Source: Hyphomicrobiales bacterium
GTDB taxonomy: Bacteria; Pseudomonadota; Alphaproteobacteria; Rhizobiales; JAUVMS01
Assembly: GCA_030600135.1 (NCBI GenBank)
Contig: JAUVMS010000233.1
Location: forward strand, 1 to 5,942
Direction: 5' to 3'
DNA: 5,942 nucleotides
Numbering within the stretch: position 1 is the first letter of the stretch; the number at the start of each line of letters is the position of its first letter. The position numbers were made by a program, and so were the translations under genes. The notes under the pieces were generated by a model, which searched no databases, was not told the origin of the DNA, and was given only the letters and a program-made list of their open reading frames with translations. Positions 1 through 5,942 of this stretch are shown one piece after another.

Positions 1-128
1 CCTAATGAGACATTCGCGATCGTCGGCGCCAATGTCGGCTTTCGGATCGCAAAATGGTCGTCCAGCTGCGGTTACCGGTCACGTTGCGTTGCCCCGCTCA
101 TGATGCACGATCCATGCGAGCAGCCCGA
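1..128. other. Noncoding flank downstream of the permease gene
   Basis: No coding region or outer-membrane channel gene is supported here. An imperfect minus-strand hairpin at 10-35 (ACATT/AATGT outer stem, GCG/CGC inner stem, one G-G mismatch) lies about 94 nt after the permease stop but lacks a T run. At 31-55 the sequence AATGTCGGCTTTCGG followed by an A-rich imperfect arm looks like a degenerate GCTTTCGG-type intergenic palindrome. Confidence 0.4.
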
Positions 129-3100
129 TCACACCGCCGTCTGTGCGATCTTGCTGGGCTCTCCTCTCATTTCCAATTTGCGGACCAGCACATAGAAGAC
201 CGGTGTCAGGACGATGCCGAAAAAGGTCACGCCCAGCATCCCGGAGAACACGGCGATGCCGAGCGATTGGCGCATCTCGGCGCCCGCGCCACTCGACAAG
301 ACTAGCGGCACGACACCCATGATAAACGCGAAGGACGTCATCAGAATGGGGCGCAGGCGCAGGCGGCTCGCCTCGATCGCCGCCTCGACCAGGCCACGGC
401 CCTGCCGCTCCAGCTCGCGGGCGAACTCGACGATCAGGATCGCGTTCTTGGAGGCCAGTGCGGCCAACAGGAAGAGGCTGATTTGGATGAAGATGTTGTT
501 ATCGCCGCCGGTGAGATAAACACCGATCAGCGCCGACAAAATGCTCATGGGCACGATCATGATCACCGCCAAGGGCATGGCCAGGCTCTCGTACTGGGCC
601 GCCAGGACCAAGAACACCAATAAGATACACAGCGGGAAGACAAAGACCGCGGTATTGCCGGCCAGGTTCTGCTGATAGGTGAGCTCGGTCCACTCGAAGG
701 CCATTCCCGGCGGCAAGGTTTCTTCCAGGATCCTGGTGATCGCCGCTTGCGCCTCGCCGCTCGAATAACCTGGCGCGGCGTTGCCGTTCAGATCAGCGGA
801 GCGAAAGGCGTTATAGCGCATGGCCGTGTCAGGACCGAAGGTCTCGGATATGGAGACCACCGAACCTAGCGGCACCATTTGGCCGTCGGCATTGCGGGTC
901 TGTAGCTTTGCAATGCTCTCTGGCGCCGAGCGGAACGGCTTGTCGGCCTGGACGATCACCTGATAGGTGCGGCCGAATTGATTGAAGTCGTTGACGTAGA
1001 GCGAGCCGAGATAGATCTGCATGGTGCGGAAGACCTCGTCCACCGGAATGCCCAGGCGCATGGCTTTGGTCCGATCGACGTCGGCGAAGAGCTGTGGCAT
1101 GTTGACGTTGTAGCTTGAGAACACGCCGGTCAGCTCGGGCGCGGCCCAGGCCTTGGCCAGGACCTGCTTCATGACGTCGTCGAGGGTCTGGTAGCCTTGG
1201 TCACTGCGGTCTTGAACCTGCAGCTTGAAGCCGCCGATTGTCCCCAGGCCCTGCACCGGCGGGGCCGGGAATATGGCGACGAAGGCGTCTTCGATGGCGG
1301 CGAACTTTTGCTGCAGGCGCTGGGCGATGGCCAGGCCGGACAGGGCAGGATCGCTCCGCTGGTCGAAGTCGTCGAGCGTCACGAAGACGATGCCGGCGCT
1401 GGAGCTGTTGACAAAACCATTGATCGATAGACCGGGGAAAGCCACGGAGCTCGCAACACCCGGTTCCTTCTGGGCGATTTCGGACATTTCGCGGATGACC
1501 TCTTCGGTCCGCTCCAGAGTGGCGCCCTGGGGAAGCTGCGCGAAGCTCACCAGATATTGCTTGTCCTGAATGGGGATGAAGCCGGACGGCACCATCTGAA
1601 AACCCTGATAGGTCGCGCCCAACAACAGGACATAGAGGGTCATCATGATCCCCTTCCGCCCGAGGAAACCGCCCACGCTCTTGGCGTAAAGCGCCGTCGC
1701 GCGCCCAAACATTCTGTTGAAGCCTCGAAAGAACCAGCCGAACAGCGCATCCATGGCTCGGGTCAAGAAGTCCTTGGGCGCGTCATGCGATTTGAGGAGC
1801 AAGGCGGAGAGCGCCGGGCTCAGGGTCAGTGAGTTTATGGTCGAGATGATCGTCGCAATGGCGATGGTCAGGGCGAACTGCTTGTAGAACTGTCCTGTCA
1901 AGCCGCTGAGAAAGGCGATCGGCACGAAGACGCCGATGATGACCAGGGACGTGGCGATGATCGGGCCGGTCACCTCCTTCATGGCGGCAACGGTGGCGTC
2001 ACGTGGCTTCAAGCCATTGGCGATGTTCCGTTCCACGTTCTCGACGACGACGATGGCGTCATCCACGACGATGCCGATGGCCAGAATCAAGCCGAACAGC
2101 GACAACACGTTGATCGAGAAGCCAAAGGTCAGCATCAGCGAGAAGGTGCCGACTATCGACACCGGTACGGCCAGCAGAGGAATGATCGAGGCGCGCCAGG
2201 TTTGCAGGAAAACGATGACCACCAGAACCACAAGGGCGAGCGCCTCCAATAGCGTCTTGACCACGGACTTTATGGAATCTTGTACGAAGACCGTCGGGTC
2301 ATAGACGATGCTGTACTCGACGCCCTCTGGAAAACTGGCTTCCAGGCGTTTCATGGTAGCGCGCACGTCACGGGAGATGTCGAGCGCGTTGGCTCCGGGC
2401 GAGGCGAAAATCGGTAAGGCGACGGCGGGCTTGTTGTCGAGCAGGGAGCGAAGCGCGTATTGCTGGGCACCCAACTCGAGGCGAGCCAGGTCGCCCAAGC
2501 GCACCACGGTTCCGTCATCGTCTCGCTTGACGATGATCTGGGCGAACTCTTCAACGCTTTGCAGGCGCCCCTTGACGTTGATCGGGAGCTGGACCTGGAC
2601 CCCCTCGTCATAGGGAGCGCCGCCAATCTGACCGGCCGCCACCTGAATGTTCTGCCGGCGCACCGCATCCACGACCTCGGCCGCAGTCATGTTTCGTTCG
2701 GCCACCTCGTCCGGGTTGAGCCAGATGCGCATGGCATAATCGCCGGAGCCGAACAAGCGAACCTGCCCCACGCCACGCACCCGCGCCAACTGGTCCTTGA
2801 CGTGCAAGGTTGCGTAGTTCCGAAGATAGAGCATGTCGTAGCGCTCATTGGGCGACCTGAGGTGCACCACCATGGTCAGGTCTGGCGAGCTCTTCACGAC
2901 TGTGACACCGAGTTGTCGCACCACGTCCGGCAGGCGGGGCAAGGCCTGGGAGACCCGGTTCTCCACCTTCTGCTGGGCCAAATCAGGATCGGTGCCGATC
3001 TCGAAGGTTACGGTCAGCGAGAGAGTGCCGTCGGTCGTGGCGAGCGAGTTCATGTAAAGCATGCCCTCGATGCCATTGATCTGCTCCTCCAGCGGTGTCG

Positions 3101-3290
3101 CTACGGTCTCGGCGATGACCGCCGGATTGGCGCCGGGAAATTGAGCCCGGATCACGACCGAGGGCGGCGTCACCTCGGGGTATTCCGATATCGGCAAATT
3201 CAGCATGGCGACCAGGCCGCCGAGGAAGATCAGTACTGAGACGACGCCGGCAAAGATCGGCCGGTCGATGAAGAATCGCGGGAAGGACAT
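129..3290 (-). CDS. MexF-like RND multidrug efflux permease (HAE1 family)
   Basis: This is the inner-membrane, proton-driven pump subunit of a tripartite efflux complex; such trimers take drugs from the periplasm or membrane and pass them through an adaptor to an outer-membrane channel. At 1053 residues it is full length for the family. It shows the standard layout: TM1 (about 10-30), a porter/docking domain (about 31-340), TM2-TM6 (about 343-497), TM7 (about 545-562), a second periplasmic domain (about 570-870) and TM8-TM12 (about 877-1036). The proton-relay residues are present: D410 and D411 in the GIVVDDAIVVVENVER motif of TM4, K948 in SKNAILIVEF of TM10, and R978 and T985 in RLRPILMT of TM11. 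The N-terminus (FFIDRPIFA, LPISEYPEV) and the FPGLSINGF loop (618-626) resemble MexF more than AcrB, from memory of those sequences. The ATG at 3290 has AAAGGG (3299-3304) 8 nt upstream. It lies 47 nt after the adaptor gene, presumably in the same operon. The actual substrates cannot be read from the sequence. Confidence 0.97.
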   Translation of the reverse strand: MSFPRFFIDRPIFAGVVSVLIFLGGLVAMLNLPISEYPEVTPPSVVIRAQFPGANPAVIAETVATPLEEQINGIEGMLYMNSLATTDGTLSLTVTFEIGTDPDLAQQKVENRVSQALPRLPDVVRQLGVTVVKSSPDLTMVVHLRSPNERYDMLYLRNYATLHVKDQLARVRGVGQVRLFGSGDYAMRIWLNPDEVAERNMTAAEVVDAVRRQNIQVAAGQIGGAPYDEGVQVQLPINVKGRLQSVEEFAQIIVKRDDDGTVVRLGDLARLELGAQQYALRSLLDNKPAVALPIFASPGANALDISRDVRATMKRLEASFPEGVEYSIVYDPTVFVQDSIKSVVKTLLEALALVVLVVIVFLQTWRASIIPLLAVPVSIVGTFSLMLTFGFSINVLSLFGLILAIGIVVDDAIVVVENVERNIANGLKPRDATVAAMKEVTGPIIATSLVIIGVFVPIAFLSGLTGQFYKQFALTIAIATIISTINSLTLSPALSALLLKSHDAPKDFLTRAMDALFGWFFRGFNRMFGRATALYAKSVGGFLGRKGIMMTLYVLLLGATYQGFQMVPSGFIPIQDKQYLVSFAQLPQGATLERTEEVIREMSEIAQKEPGVASSVAFPGLSINGFVNSSSAGIVFVTLDDFDQRSDPALSGLAIAQRLQQKFAAIEDAFVAIFPAPPVQGLGTIGGFKLQVQDRSDQGYQTLDDVMKQVLAKAWAAPELTGVFSSYNVNMPQLFADVDRTKAMRLGIPVDEVFRTMQIYLGSLYVNDFNQFGRTYQVIVQADKPFRSAPESIAKLQTRNADGQMVPLGSVVSISETFGPDTAMRYNAFRSADLNGNAAPGYSSGEAQAAITRILEETLPPGMAFEWTELTYQQNLAGNTAVFVFPLCILLVFLVLAAQYESLAMPLAVIMIVPMSILSALIGVYLTGGDNNIFIQISLFLLAALASKNAILIVEFARELERQGRGLVEAAIEASRLRLRPILMTSFAFIMGVVPLVLSSGAGAEMRQSLGIAVFSGMLGVTFFGIVLTPVFYVLVRKLEMRGEPSKIAQTAV

Positions 3291-3337
3291 GACGATGGCC
3301 CTTTATTAGGTCCGGGGTCGGTAAATGCCGGTTTTGG

Positions 3338-4558
3338 TTACTTCGTCGCTGCTATTTCGATGCTGCTTTGACTGTCGGATGACACCGCCGGGGTCTTGGC
3401 ACCGAGGAGACGGGGCGCAACGCGCATGCCTGGGCGGACCTTCATCAGACCTCCGACGACGACCCGCTCGCCGGTCTCGAGTCCTCGCGTGATGACCCGC
3501 TCGCCGCCAACGGACGCGCCTAGCGAGACTTCCCGATAGACGACTTTGTCGGCCTCATCGACCACGTAGACGAACTTGCGGTCCTGGTCCGTGCCGACCG
3601 CGCCTGCGCCCAGCAAGACGACTTCCTCGACCTCAGGGCTGCCGAGTCGCACTTTGGCGAAGATGCCGGGTAGGAGGCTGCCAACTTCGTTCGAAAATAT
3701 GGCCCGCGCTCGGATCGTGCCCGTGGCCGGATCCATCTGATTGTCGAAACTTTGGATGTGACCGCGGTAAGTGCGCAGCTCGGCGGCGTCGATGGTCAAC
3801 TCCACCGGAAGCGTGGAGACCGCCCCGCCGGCCTTCGCCAAAGCGTGCACGTGGCGCAGATAGGTGCGCTCGTCGACGTCGAAATCGGCGTAGATGCCAT
3901 CGGTCGCGACAATGGAGGTGAGGACCGGGGCGTTGGGCCCGGCTTCGACCAGGTTGCCCTCGGTGATCTCGGCGCGGCTCAGCCGGCCGCTGATGGGCGC
4001 CTTCACGTAAGCATAGTCCAATTCGATCTCGGCCTGCTCCAGCTTCGCCTTGGCGCTGTTCACCTGACTGAGGGCGACCGTGTGATCTTTGATCCGCTCG
4101 TCCAGAACGCTCTGTGACACATGCCCTTTGACGACCAAAGGCTCGGCGCGCGCGCGCTGTTTCTTGGCAAGGTCCAAGGTATGGCGGGCCATGTTCAGCT
4201 CTGCCTTGGCCTCGGCAACCGCCGCCTTATAGGGCCGGGGATCGATGACGACGAGGACGTCACCCTTGGCCACCATCTGGCCGTCCTCGAAGCGGATTTC
4301 CTTGATCGTTCCGCTGACCTGCGGACGCAGCTTGACCCAGTCGATGGCCGACAAGCGTCCCGAGAAATCGGTCCACAAGCGGATCGGCTTGGTTTGAACT
4401 TCCACGACCGTAACCGGCACGGCCTGAGGCGCCGGCACGGCGTGCACGACGCCCATTCCCTCGGTTAGTTCGGATTTCACCAGATAGCCGCCGACCATCA
4501 TGGTACCGGCAATAATTGTCGTGACCATAGCGGCTTTGAGTCCGGACCCGGCGCTCAT
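3338..4558 (-). CDS. RND efflux periplasmic adaptor (membrane fusion protein, MexE/AcrA type)
   Basis: The adaptor bridges the RND permease and an outer-membrane channel. I prefer the ATG at 4558 (406 aa) over the in-frame ATG at 4567 (409 aa), because AAAGGA (4567-4572) is 8 nt from the former and abuts the latter. Numbered from 4558: a hydrophobic N-terminal segment (about 9-27); a first lipoyl/barrel-sandwich half (about 75-107, with RPQVSGTI and VIDPRPY); an alpha-hairpin (about 109-177); the second lipoyl half (about 184-219, with YAYVKAPISGRLSRAE and GNLVEAG); a beta-barrel (about 222-310); and a membrane-proximal domain to about 385. R137, L141 and S148 fit the R-x3-L-x6-S hairpin-tip motif known from AcrA as the TolC-contact site. 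There is no cysteine in the protein, so it cannot be a lipoprotein like AcrA or MexA; the N-terminal segment is probably an uncleaved anchor. It is the first gene of the pump operon, with the permease 47 nt downstream. Confidence 0.95.
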   Translation of the reverse strand: MSAGSGLKAAMVTTIIAGTMMVGGYLVKSELTEGMGVVHAVPAPQAVPVTVVEVQTKPIRLWTDFSGRLSAIDWVKLRPQVSGTIKEIRFEDGQMVAKGDVLVVIDPRPYKAAVAEAKAELNMARHTLDLAKKQRARAEPLVVKGHVSQSVLDERIKDHTVALSQVNSAKAKLEQAEIELDYAYVKAPISGRLSRAEITEGNLVEAGPNAPVLTSIVATDGIYADFDVDERTYLRHVHALAKAGGAVSTLPVELTIDAAELRTYRGHIQSFDNQMDPATGTIRARAIFSNEVGSLLPGIFAKVRLGSPEVEEVVLLGAGAVGTDQDRKFVYVVDEADKVVYREVSLGASVGGERVITRGLETGERVVVGGLMKVRPGMRVAPRLLGAKTPAVSSDSQSSIEIAATK

Positions 4559-4566
4559 CTCGCTCA

Positions 4567-4572
4567 TCCTTT
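4567..4572 (-). promoter_or_regulatory. Ribosome binding site that decides the adaptor start
   Basis: The minus-strand sequence AAAGGATGAGCGAGATG contains two in-frame ATGs. The purine-rich AAAGGA overlaps the first ATG (4567) and so cannot serve it, but is 8 nt ahead of the second (4558). The adaptor should therefore start at 4558 as MSAGSGLK. Confidence 0.6.
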
Positions 4573-4590
4573 CAAGAAGTGCCTCAAAAA

Positions 4591-4607
4591 CCGACCAGTT
4601 GGTACGG
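4591..4607 (-). other. Small hairpin in the predicted pump mRNA leader
   Basis: As minus-strand RNA, CCGUACC can pair with GGUCGG around an AACU loop: six base pairs with one bulged U. It would lie within a few nucleotides of the predicted 5' end and well upstream of the ribosome binding site. As DNA the same place reads ACC-N4-GGT (4594-4603), the core spacing of the two operators. Whether it has any function is unknown. Confidence 0.3.
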
Positions 4608-4617
4608 CCTAGCTAGA

Positions 4618-4646
4618 TACATAGATACCGATCGGTATGATTTCAA
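4618..4646 (-). promoter_or_regulatory. Predicted sigma-70-type promoter of the pump operon
   Basis: On the minus strand there is a -35-like TTGAAA (4641-4646), a spacer of exactly 17 nt, and a -10-like TATGTA (4618-4623). The -35 is strong; the -10 matches the TATAAT consensus at only three positions. Transcription would start near 4611, giving a leader of about 50 nt before the ATG at 4558. Runs of A on the minus strand at 4661-4675 lie upstream of the -35 and could act as an UP element. Support comes from the same hexamers and spacing at the regulator promoter (5541-5569), where an equivalent inverted repeat fills the spacer. Confidence 0.7.
4625..4638. promoter_or_regulatory. Predicted TetR-type operator of the pump operon
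   Basis: ATACCGATCGGTAT is a perfect 14-bp palindrome with 7-bp arms. It lies wholly inside the 17-nt spacer between the predicted -35 and -10 of the pump promoter, where a bound dimer would exclude RNA polymerase. A version matching at 12 of 14 positions sits in the same place at the regulator promoter, differing only at the two central-left bases. Assignment to the neighbouring TetR protein is inferred from proximity and this duplication. Confidence 0.75.
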
Positions 4647-4672
4647 TATGAAGCGCAAGAATTTTTCATATT

Positions 4673-4728
4673 TTTCGGCGCAAGGGCCGTCCCTGATCGC
4701 ACTTAGGCACAAAGCAACCGCGCCGAAA
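4673..4728. repeat. Perfect 9-bp inverted repeat between regulator and pump promoter
   Basis: TTTCGGCGC (4673-4681) and GCGCCGAAA (4720-4728) are exact reverse complements separated by 38 nt. The sequence follows the regulator stop codon and precedes the pump promoter. Neither strand has a T run after the second arm, so it is not a classical intrinsic terminator. It could be an end structure of the regulator transcript or a protein site, or it could be chance. Confidence 0.4.
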
Positions 4729-4800
4729 TTGCCCGCCTTTAGCCCTGGGAACTCCCGATGTAAGAAAAACTACCAACAAGACAATGCCAGTGCTGGGTTG

Positions 4801-5460
4801 TCAGGCAGCGTCCGCCGCGCTCGGCGCTCTGACCTCCGGACCTTCAACCCGATACTCTTCCTTGAGATCGATCAGCCGGTAGATACCGTCGCGCAGGTCG
4901 GCGCGCACCGCGTCCAAGCTGTTCAGGACGCGGCCGGTCATCAAAATCCCCTGGATGAAGTGATGGACCAGCCGGGCCAACTGATCGACGTCCGGGTCGC
5001 CGTTCAATACGCCGTCCGCCTTCAAGCCGCGAATAAGGGCAACGTTGTACTTGTGCACGTGCCCTTCCATTTCCCTCGCGGCCATGCGGATTTTGGCGTC
5101 CTCGGCCCCGGCTTGGCCTCCCGAGGTAAAGAAAGGACAGCCGACGACCTCCAGCTCCGACGGGAAACACTCGGATTCCTGCTTGTCGATGATCAAATGG
5201 ATCAGGTTATCCAGCTGCTCCAAGGGCGTGTAGGACGGCGAGTAGATGGCGTCCAAATCGCTCTTCATGTAGTCCCAGTAGTGCCTCGAGGCCGCAACGT
5301 AGAGATCGGCCTTGGACTCGAAATGGTGATAAAAGGCCCCTTTGGTGACGCCGGCCTGCTTACAGATCTCATTGACGCCGACGCTGCTGTAGTTGCTCTG
5401 CCAGATCAGGCGCGTGGCCGTCTCGAGAAGCTTTACGCGCGTCTCTGCTGCATTTCTCAT
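4801..5460 (-). CDS. TetR/AcrR-family transcriptional repressor, probable local regulator of the pump
   Basis: This is a 219-residue DNA-binding regulator of typical TetR length. The N-terminal three-helix DNA-binding domain spans about residues 5-55, with the helix-turn-helix VNEICKQAGVTKGAFYHHF (about 29-47) followed by the usual ESKADLY. The rest is the helical ligand-binding and dimerisation domain. A Gly-Cys motif (VVGCPF, C108) lies where NemR carries its reactive Cys106 (recalled alignment); C33 and C98 are the other cysteines. The ATG at 5460 is chosen because it starts right before the DNA-binding domain and has a weak AGGCG (5468-5472) 7 nt upstream. A TTG start at 5511 would add 17 atypical residues (LWVWTGQG...) and is disfavoured. 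It is transcribed in the same direction as the pump genes, 242 nt upstream of the adaptor, from its own promoter. Nearly identical inverted repeats at both promoters suggest that it represses the pump and itself; this is inferred, as is any ligand. Confidence 0.93.
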   Translation of the reverse strand: MRNAAETRVKLLETATRLIWQSNYSSVGVNEICKQAGVTKGAFYHHFESKADLYVAASRHYWDYMKSDLDAIYSPSYTPLEQLDNLIHLIIDKQESECFPSELEVVGCPFFTSGGQAGAEDAKIRMAAREMEGHVHKYNVALIRGLKADGVLNGDPDVDQLARLVHHFIQGILMTGRVLNSLDAVRADLRDGIYRLIDLKEEYRVEGPEVRAPSAADAA

Positions 5461-5479
5461 GGTTATTCGCCTATGCAAA

Positions 5480-5496
5480 ACCGGTCCTTGGCCGGT
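5480..5496 (-). other. Leader hairpin followed by U4 upstream of the regulator gene
   Basis: On the minus strand, ACCGG and CCGGT form a 5-bp GC-rich stem around a 7-nt loop, followed by a short T run and then the regulator's ribosome binding site. It lies within a GGACCGG direct repeat (7 nt, copies 11 nt apart). It resembles a weak attenuator but the stem and T run are short, so termination is doubtful. Confidence 0.25.
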
Positions 5497-5540
5497 CCAC
5501 ACCCACAACAATCAGAGCAGGATCGGAACTCTAACTGAAC

Positions 5541-5569
5541 AACATAAACATACCATTCGGTATTTTCAA
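5541..5569 (-). promoter_or_regulatory. Predicted promoter of the TetR-family regulator gene
   Basis: On the minus strand there is TTGAAA (5564-5569), a 17-nt spacer, and TATGTT (5541-5546), which matches TATAAT at four of six positions. The hexamers and spacing are almost the same as at the pump promoter. Transcription would begin near 5534 and leave a leader of about 74 nt before the ATG at 5460. The spacer contains the second operator-like repeat, implying autoregulation. Confidence 0.68.
5550..5563. promoter_or_regulatory. Predicted autoregulatory TetR-type operator
   Basis: ATACCATTCGGTAT carries the same ATACC-N4-GGTAT arms as the pump operator, but the centre is no longer symmetric (ATTC versus GATC), so only 5-bp arms pair. 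It lies directly against the -35 hexamer, 2 bp closer to it than at the pump promoter. A site weaker than that of the pump is plausible, meaning the regulator could keep some expression when the pump is shut; this is inference. Confidence 0.7.
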
Positions 5570-5942
5570 CCTCCTTCCTCTGGCATTGGCGCACGCCGCA
5601 TTCCGATTTCACCAAAGTCGCCAAATTTCAGGGAACAGCTGGCCGGCGGTATGGGGTGCTTTTGGCGAGCGACCGCTTCTTGATTGGCAAACGGACCCCT
5701 GTGCGCCCCCGCATTGAACGGCCGCACCTGGCCGAAAGCTGCCCCTATCCGTTCAGGATACTTGAGGGCGGCTCAGGGTCATTTGCCGCCGAAAGTTGCT
5801 TGAGCATTTCACCGCCGGATAACCCTCAGCAACGGACGTCGGGGCCATCACATTTGTGTTGTCATTTACCCGATCGCGGAATGTCTCGGTTGTGGACTTT
5901 GCGGTCTTGAGCGTTGGTTAGGAAAAGGCCCTCGATCCGACC
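5570..5942. other. Intergenic region upstream of the regulator promoter, no gene seen
   Basis: About 370 nt without a credible gene. The longest plus-strand reading frame (5656-5910, 84 codons) has an arbitrary composition and no recognisable motif. A minus-strand frame open from the right edge stops at 5862 after 26 codons, too short to assign. Two copies of CCGAAAG(C/T)TGC (5732-5742 and 5789-5799) lie 46 nt apart and recall the GCTTTCGG element at the left end of the window. No tRNA, terminator or insertion-sequence end is recognisable. Confidence 0.5.

Noticed and set aside
1..128. Rho-independent terminator after the permease
   Set aside because: The only hairpin (10-35) has a mismatch and no T run, so it does not meet the usual criteria.
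2460..3239. 259-codon plus-strand open frame
   Set aside because: It lies entirely antisense to the well-supported permease gene, has His/Asp/Arg-rich shadow composition and no recognisable domain.
5461..5511. 17-residue N-terminal extension of the regulator from a TTG at 5511
   Set aside because: The ATG at 5460 starts directly before the DNA-binding domain with a plausible ribosome site; the extension has no family resemblance.
4579..5538. 319-codon plus-strand open frame
   Set aside because: It runs antisense through the regulator and across the pump promoter and operator; composition is that of a high-GC shadow frame.
5862..5942. Minus-strand frame open at the right edge (26 codons), possibly a gene end
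   Set aside because: Too short and without any recognisable C-terminal motif; cannot be told from chance.
1..5942. CRISPR array, tRNA, mobile element or a new defence-type system
   Set aside because: No spaced repeats, cloverleaf, transposase or terminal inverted repeats were seen; all three genes belong to familiar efflux families.

Overview
The window is GC-rich and holds one compact multidrug-efflux locus, with all three genes on the minus strand. In transcription order (right to left) they are a TetR/AcrR-type repressor (5460-4801), a periplasmic adaptor (membrane fusion protein, 4558-3338) and a MexF-like RND inner-membrane permease of the HAE1 type (3290-129). The pump makes this a Gram-negative bacterium. 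The protein flavour and the degenerate intergenic elements fit an alphaproteobacterium, possibly of the rhizobial order, but that placement is an inference and is weak.

Layout: 1-128 is noncoding sequence downstream of the permease, with no convincing terminator. The permease and adaptor are separated by 47 nt and look like one operon. A noncoding stretch of about 240 nt (4559-4800) carries the pump promoter and its operator. The regulator lies upstream on the same strand, rather than divergently, and has its own promoter at 5541-5569. The last ~370 nt (5570-5942) show no credible gene.

The most informative signal is a matched pair of regulatory sites. Both the pump operon and the regulator gene are preceded by TTGAAA, a 17-nt spacer and TATGT(A/T). 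In each spacer lies an ATACC-N4-GGTAT inverted repeat: perfect over 14 bp at the pump, 12 of those 14 bases conserved at the regulator. The simple reading is that the TetR protein represses both the pump and itself by covering the -35/-10 spacer, and is released by an inducer.

The adaptor carries the R-x3-L-x6-S hairpin-tip signature associated with TolC-type channels. No outer-membrane channel gene is visible, so the partner must lie beyond the left edge or elsewhere in the genome. The regulator has a Gly-Cys motif where NemR has its reactive cysteine, which raises the possibility of electrophile or oxidant sensing. I see no mobile element, RNA gene, CRISPR array or clearly new system; the families are well known and the interest lies in the regulatory layout.
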